The notes under the pieces: model-generated
Seen by the model: only the letters and a program-made list of their open reading frames with translations
What the model was told of the DNA's origin: nothing
Databases searched by the model: none
Shown here: one piece after another, positions 7,551 through 10,000 of the stretch
Numbering within the stretch: position 1 is the first letter of the stretch
Layout of the letters: the number at the start of each line of letters is the position of its first letter
Source: Trachelipus rathkii
Lineage: Eukaryota; Arthropoda; Malacostraca; Isopoda; Trachelipodidae
NCBI GenBank assembly: GCA_015478945.1
Contig: JABUQX010018494.1
Coordinates: 87,501-97,500, forward strand
Length of the DNA: 10,000 nucleotides
Direction of reading: 5' to 3'
Translations under genes and position numbers: made by a program

Positions 7551-8020
7551 TGTCTTACGACTTATTTTATTTTTGCAGCAAATAATATATGAACTTAAAT
7601 ACATTTAGTACCCTAAAAATTTTTTCATTACTACAAAATCAATCTTTTGGTGCTTGTTAGTTAAGTTTCTAACATGAAAGTAAAATCGTCTGGTGATGTC
7701 ATGTTCCTAGTGCGAGATATGTAGCCTGTTTTAAAATTTTTATATTTTTCTTTCCAACTTCTTGTGTTATTTTATTGTATTATGATAATAACGTTTTGTT
7801 CTACCAAAGTTTCGTATGAGATCGTCTAAAAATTTACATTCATTTCCTAAACTTCTCATTTCTTTTTATGATAAATATATTTACCTTTAATTTAATTTAA
7901 TTCCTTTGCGAGTTATGAAGGAACTTGCTCCTAATTTTTTTTCAACTCGATTTTTTATTTCTTTATTATATTAAGATTATTTTAAAGATAGATGTTTATT
8001 ATTAATTGCACTTAACTTAC
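7551..8020. other. Unique AT-rich DNA, T-rich on the plus strand
   Basis: Repeated TTTCTTT and TTTTTATTT words and stops in every frame characterise this segment. I see no gene or structured RNA in it. Confidence 0.55.
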
Positions 8021-8080
8021 GCAAACACATTCACACGGACAAGCTATACACACGCACAACCCACCATACACATACTACAT
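8021..8080 (-). repeat. (CA)n-like tract, the reverse-oriented counterpart of the GT tract
   Basis: CACA-rich sequence (ACACGCACAACCCACCATACAC) with almost no G runs straight into a TA tract. Read on the minus strand it gives TA, then GTGTATGGTGGGTTGTGCGT. This resembles the TA to GTGTATGGCTTGTGTGT junction at 1098-1120. Confidence 0.75.
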
Positions 8081-8422
8081 ATATATATATATATATAATA
8101 TTAAAATTATATAATTTATTATTTATTATATAATTATTATTTATTATATATATATTATTATATATATATATATATAGTATATTATATATATTATTATATT
8201 ATATTTTTATTTATATATTTATTTATATATTAATTTTTATTTATATATATAGTATATTATATTATGTTTTATATATATTGTTATTATTTAAATTATATAT
8301 ATTAAGGTTATATATTTATATATAATATTATATATATTATATAATTAGTCTGTATCTAGAATTTACAATAAATAGTATATTTTTATATATATATATTTAT
8401 ATATTATTTGATATATATATAG
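8079..8422. repeat. Long (TA)n-rich tract
   Basis: About 340 bases are nearly all A and T, with clean TA runs near 8079-8096 and 8159-8176 and many TATTA and TTTAT interruptions. The CA-rich tract borders it on the left. Confidence 0.92.
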
Positions 8423-8780
8423 TTTTACTATTTCTTTAGATGTGCTATTCAAGAAAGTGATTATGGTAACTTATATTTTAATTTCTAAATAGTATTTTCG
8501 TTGGGACAGCCCTAAAATTTATAGCATGAGATTACTTGCTAGTCTTAGGGAAATTCCAGAACCTATACCAATACATCTTGGGGAAAATAAAATAAAAAGC
8601 TGAAACCAGGATGTATTTGCCATTTTTTTTTAGGTATTTGCCAGGAAGAGCGAGAGGGATCAAGAAAATATATTTACTTTTGATAATAATGCTATTAACT
8701 TTCTTTTATTACTTAAGATTATTTTGTTGGAATGATCGCTTTTCTTTAAAGATCTAACCGATTGTACATTTAATTAATTA
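8423..8780. other. Unique AT-rich DNA with a hairpin followed by a T run
   Basis: There is no recognised gene. AATACATCTTGG (8570-8581) and CCAGGATGTATT (8606-8617) are inverted repeats agreeing at 11 of 12 positions around a 24-base loop. Nine T bases follow at 8623-8631. Confidence 0.5.
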
Positions 8781-8890
8781 GTATATATATTATATTAAGT
8801 AATTATTAAATAATTATTAAGTAGATATTCATATATTTATTCTTTATATATAGTGTTATATTATTAGTTATTACTTATTTATTATATATA
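8781..8890. repeat. (TA)n-rich tract
   Basis: This is a degenerate TA and TTATTA tract. It stops sharply at 8890, where the GC-richer island begins. Confidence 0.85.
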
Positions 8891-8968
8891 GTATGAGTTC
8901 TGGAACCATGCTGGGGTGTACATCGGCCATTCTGCTGGGGTGCTTCCTGGAGTGTTATCATGGAGCAA
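8885..8968 (-). pseudogene. Carboxylesterase-like protein fragment (tentative)
   Basis: Minus-strand codons from 8968 down to 8885 read as 28 residues. They include NTPGSTPAEWPMYTP at residues 5-19 and FQNSY at 22-26. Near their C-terminal end, carboxylesterase-family proteins (alpha/beta-hydrolases such as juvenile hormone esterase-like enzymes and cholinesterases) carry a stretch of the form NPTP...WPxYTP....YL. The resemblance is to that stretch. It contains no catalytic residue. An in-frame TAG lies just upstream (8969-8971), in the setting TTATGGTTTAG|TTG, so a 3' splice site there is possible. Downstream the frame enters the TA tract and stops at 8882-8884 after SYYI, before the rest of the expected C-terminus. 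This would therefore be an exon scrap or captured fragment, not a working gene. A plus-strand frame over the same bases (8893-8979, 28 codons) has no resemblance that I recognise. The match is short and made from memory. Confidence 0.28.
8898..8918. repeat. Dispersed motif, divergent copy
   Basis: TTCTGGAACCATGCTGGGGT shares TGGAACC and TGCTGGGGT-type cores with the copies at 1-19 and 9243-9263. A partial echo, TTCTGCTGGGGTGCTTCCTG, follows at 8930-8949. Here the TA tract lies on the left of the motif, not the right. Confidence 0.35.
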
Positions 8969-9242
8969 CTAAACCATAAGGTTCAACGTCAACTGCCTGA
9001 CTAGGCAGAACATGGCCTGTTGTCAACAAATTATTATCGCTCGCTCCAGGAATAGCAACCATCGACAACAGCGTAGCCTTAAGATAATGCACGGTAGGCT
9101 CTACTTAACTAGTCCACCGCCTCCCAAAAATCCCATAAAGAGATGGCTTCTTCTGGTAAGCAGTTTTTCAAGTGCTCTTTCCTCGATATTTTACGTTATC
9201 TGCTTGAAACTCCTGTATATATTTATCAATCCATAGAATGGT

Positions 9243-9263
9243 GCTTGGAACCCTCCTGCTTGG
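9243..9263. repeat. Dispersed motif, copy abutting the terminal TA tract
   Basis: GCTTGGAACCCTCCTGCTTG plus one G runs directly into TTATATATATATATA. With small gaps it aligns with bases 1-19 and with the same TA junction, in the same orientation about 9.24 kb away. Confidence 0.45.
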
Positions 9264-10000
9264 TTATATATATATATATATTATATTTATGTATATATCT
9301 TTTATATATTATATTATAGTTATTTTATTATTTATATATTTAATATTATATATTGATATTATTATATATTTTTTATATAATATCTATATGTATTTATATA
9401 TATATATATATAATAATAATCTTAATATTCTATATATATATATTATATTTATTATATATATATTTCTATTATTAATATATTTAATAATATTTATAATTAA
9501 TTATATTATTATAAATATTATATATATATATATATAATATTATATTTATTATTAATTAATTATATATATATTTATATTATATTAGTATTTATATATAGTA
9601 TATATATATATATATTATATATATTAATAAATTTATTTATTTTATATATTATATATATTATATATTATAATCTTATATTTACTTAGTATAATATTATATA
9701 TATATATTATATATATTTATATAATAATTATATAAATTATAAATATATTATGTTATTATATTTATATATTAATATATATATATTTTAATAGCAGTAAATA
9801 TATTATATTATATAGGTTTATATATATATATAATTATTAGTATATATATATATATTAATTATTATATTTATATGATATATATTATATATTTATATATTTA
9901 TCTATTTATGTATATATTATATATATTATAAATTATATTATTATAGTTATATATAGTTATATATTAGTTGTATATTATAATTTTTTATTTTTGTATATTA
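9264..10000. repeat. Very long degenerate (TA)n tract, running past the window end
   Basis: About 737 bases contain hardly any G or C. Clean TA runs alternate with TATTA, TTAATAAT and TTTAT words. The 99-codon frame at 9238-9537 is a translation of this repeat (Ile, Tyr, Leu) and is not a gene. The tract is cut by the window edge. Confidence 0.95.

Larger units (their letters stand above)
8891..9263. other. GC-richer island enclosed by TA tracts
   Basis: About 370 bases have a much higher G and C share than anything nearby and sharp borders with TA tracts on both sides. On the minus strand one frame from about 9240 to 8961 has only two stops (TGA at 9168-9170, TAA at 9105-9107). Its last 48 codons (9104-8961) have a mixed, protein-like composition, with VEPTVHYLKATLLSM early and AVDVEPYGLVAP late, but I recognise no family. 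The plus-strand 74-codon frame at 9012-9236 is probably a shadow or chance frame. Inverted repeats include CTGCCT-GACT-AGGCAG (8993-9008) and TGTTGTC/GACAACA (9018-9024, 9064-9070). The block is most simply a remnant of a gene or mobile element in which TA repeats have expanded. Confidence 0.55.

Noticed and set aside
8993..9008. CTGCCT-GACT-AGGCAG as a terminator
   Set aside because: It is a perfect 6-base stem but has no T run after it, and intrinsic terminators are not expected in animal DNA.
9012..9236. 74-codon plus-strand frame in the GC-richer island
   Set aside because: No family is recognisable, and the C-terminal part is a hydrophobic stretch produced by T-rich DNA. The opposite strand has a more protein-like composition, so I describe the island without calling this a gene.
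9238..9537. 99-codon plus-strand frame of Ile, Tyr and Leu
   Set aside because: It is a direct translation of the (TA)n tract.

Overview
This window looks like non-coding, repeat-dense nuclear DNA from a eukaryote, most likely an arthropod and probably a decapod crustacean of the penaeid-shrimp type. The case is indirect. The base composition is extremely AT-rich. Very long irregular (TA)n tracts recur every few hundred to two thousand bases. (AAT)n, (GA)n, (GT)n and a TTAGG pentanucleotide tract sit close together. TTAGG is the arthropod telomere unit, and its complement AACCT is a common interstitial microsatellite in penaeid genomes. Nothing looks bacterial: I see no operon, no ribosome binding sites and no dense coding. 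I found no complete protein-coding gene. The few open frames are translations of simple repeats or chance frames in AT-rich DNA.

Layout. Bases 1-21 are a short GC-richer flank, followed by a TA tract to 344. Unique AT-rich DNA runs to about 986. At 987-1192 a TA tract joins a very G-rich GT tract that can form G-quadruplexes. Bases 1193-1504 are pyrimidine-rich and end near a run of nine G. An (AAT)n array fills 1505-1661, and an A23 run lies at 1779-1801. A probable hAT transposon terminus ends at 1890. A tRNA-like segment (about 2111-2170) is followed within about 40 bases by a TTAGG array (2210-2263) that decays over the next 200 bases. TA tracts then alternate with unique DNA (2980-3440, 4259-4747). 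A possible hAT-like boundary rich in CGATA words lies at 3130-3310, and a (GA)n tract at 4829-4890. The longest low-repeat stretch is 4891-6941. It holds no gene that I recognise and ends at a second possible hAT-like terminus near 6931. TA tracts resume at 6942-7125, 7436-7550, 8079-8422, 8781-8890 and 9264-10000.

The most distinctive block is 8885-9263, a GC-richer island enclosed by TA tracts. On the minus strand it carries a short reading that resembles the late part of a carboxylesterase-family protein. It also holds two copies of a short motif whose third copy is the first 19 bases of the window.

No genes act together here. The region reads as decaying DNA transposon and SINE-like debris embedded in expanding microsatellites. 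The irregular interruptions in the TA tracts may be real decay or long-read sequencing error, and the sequence alone cannot separate these.
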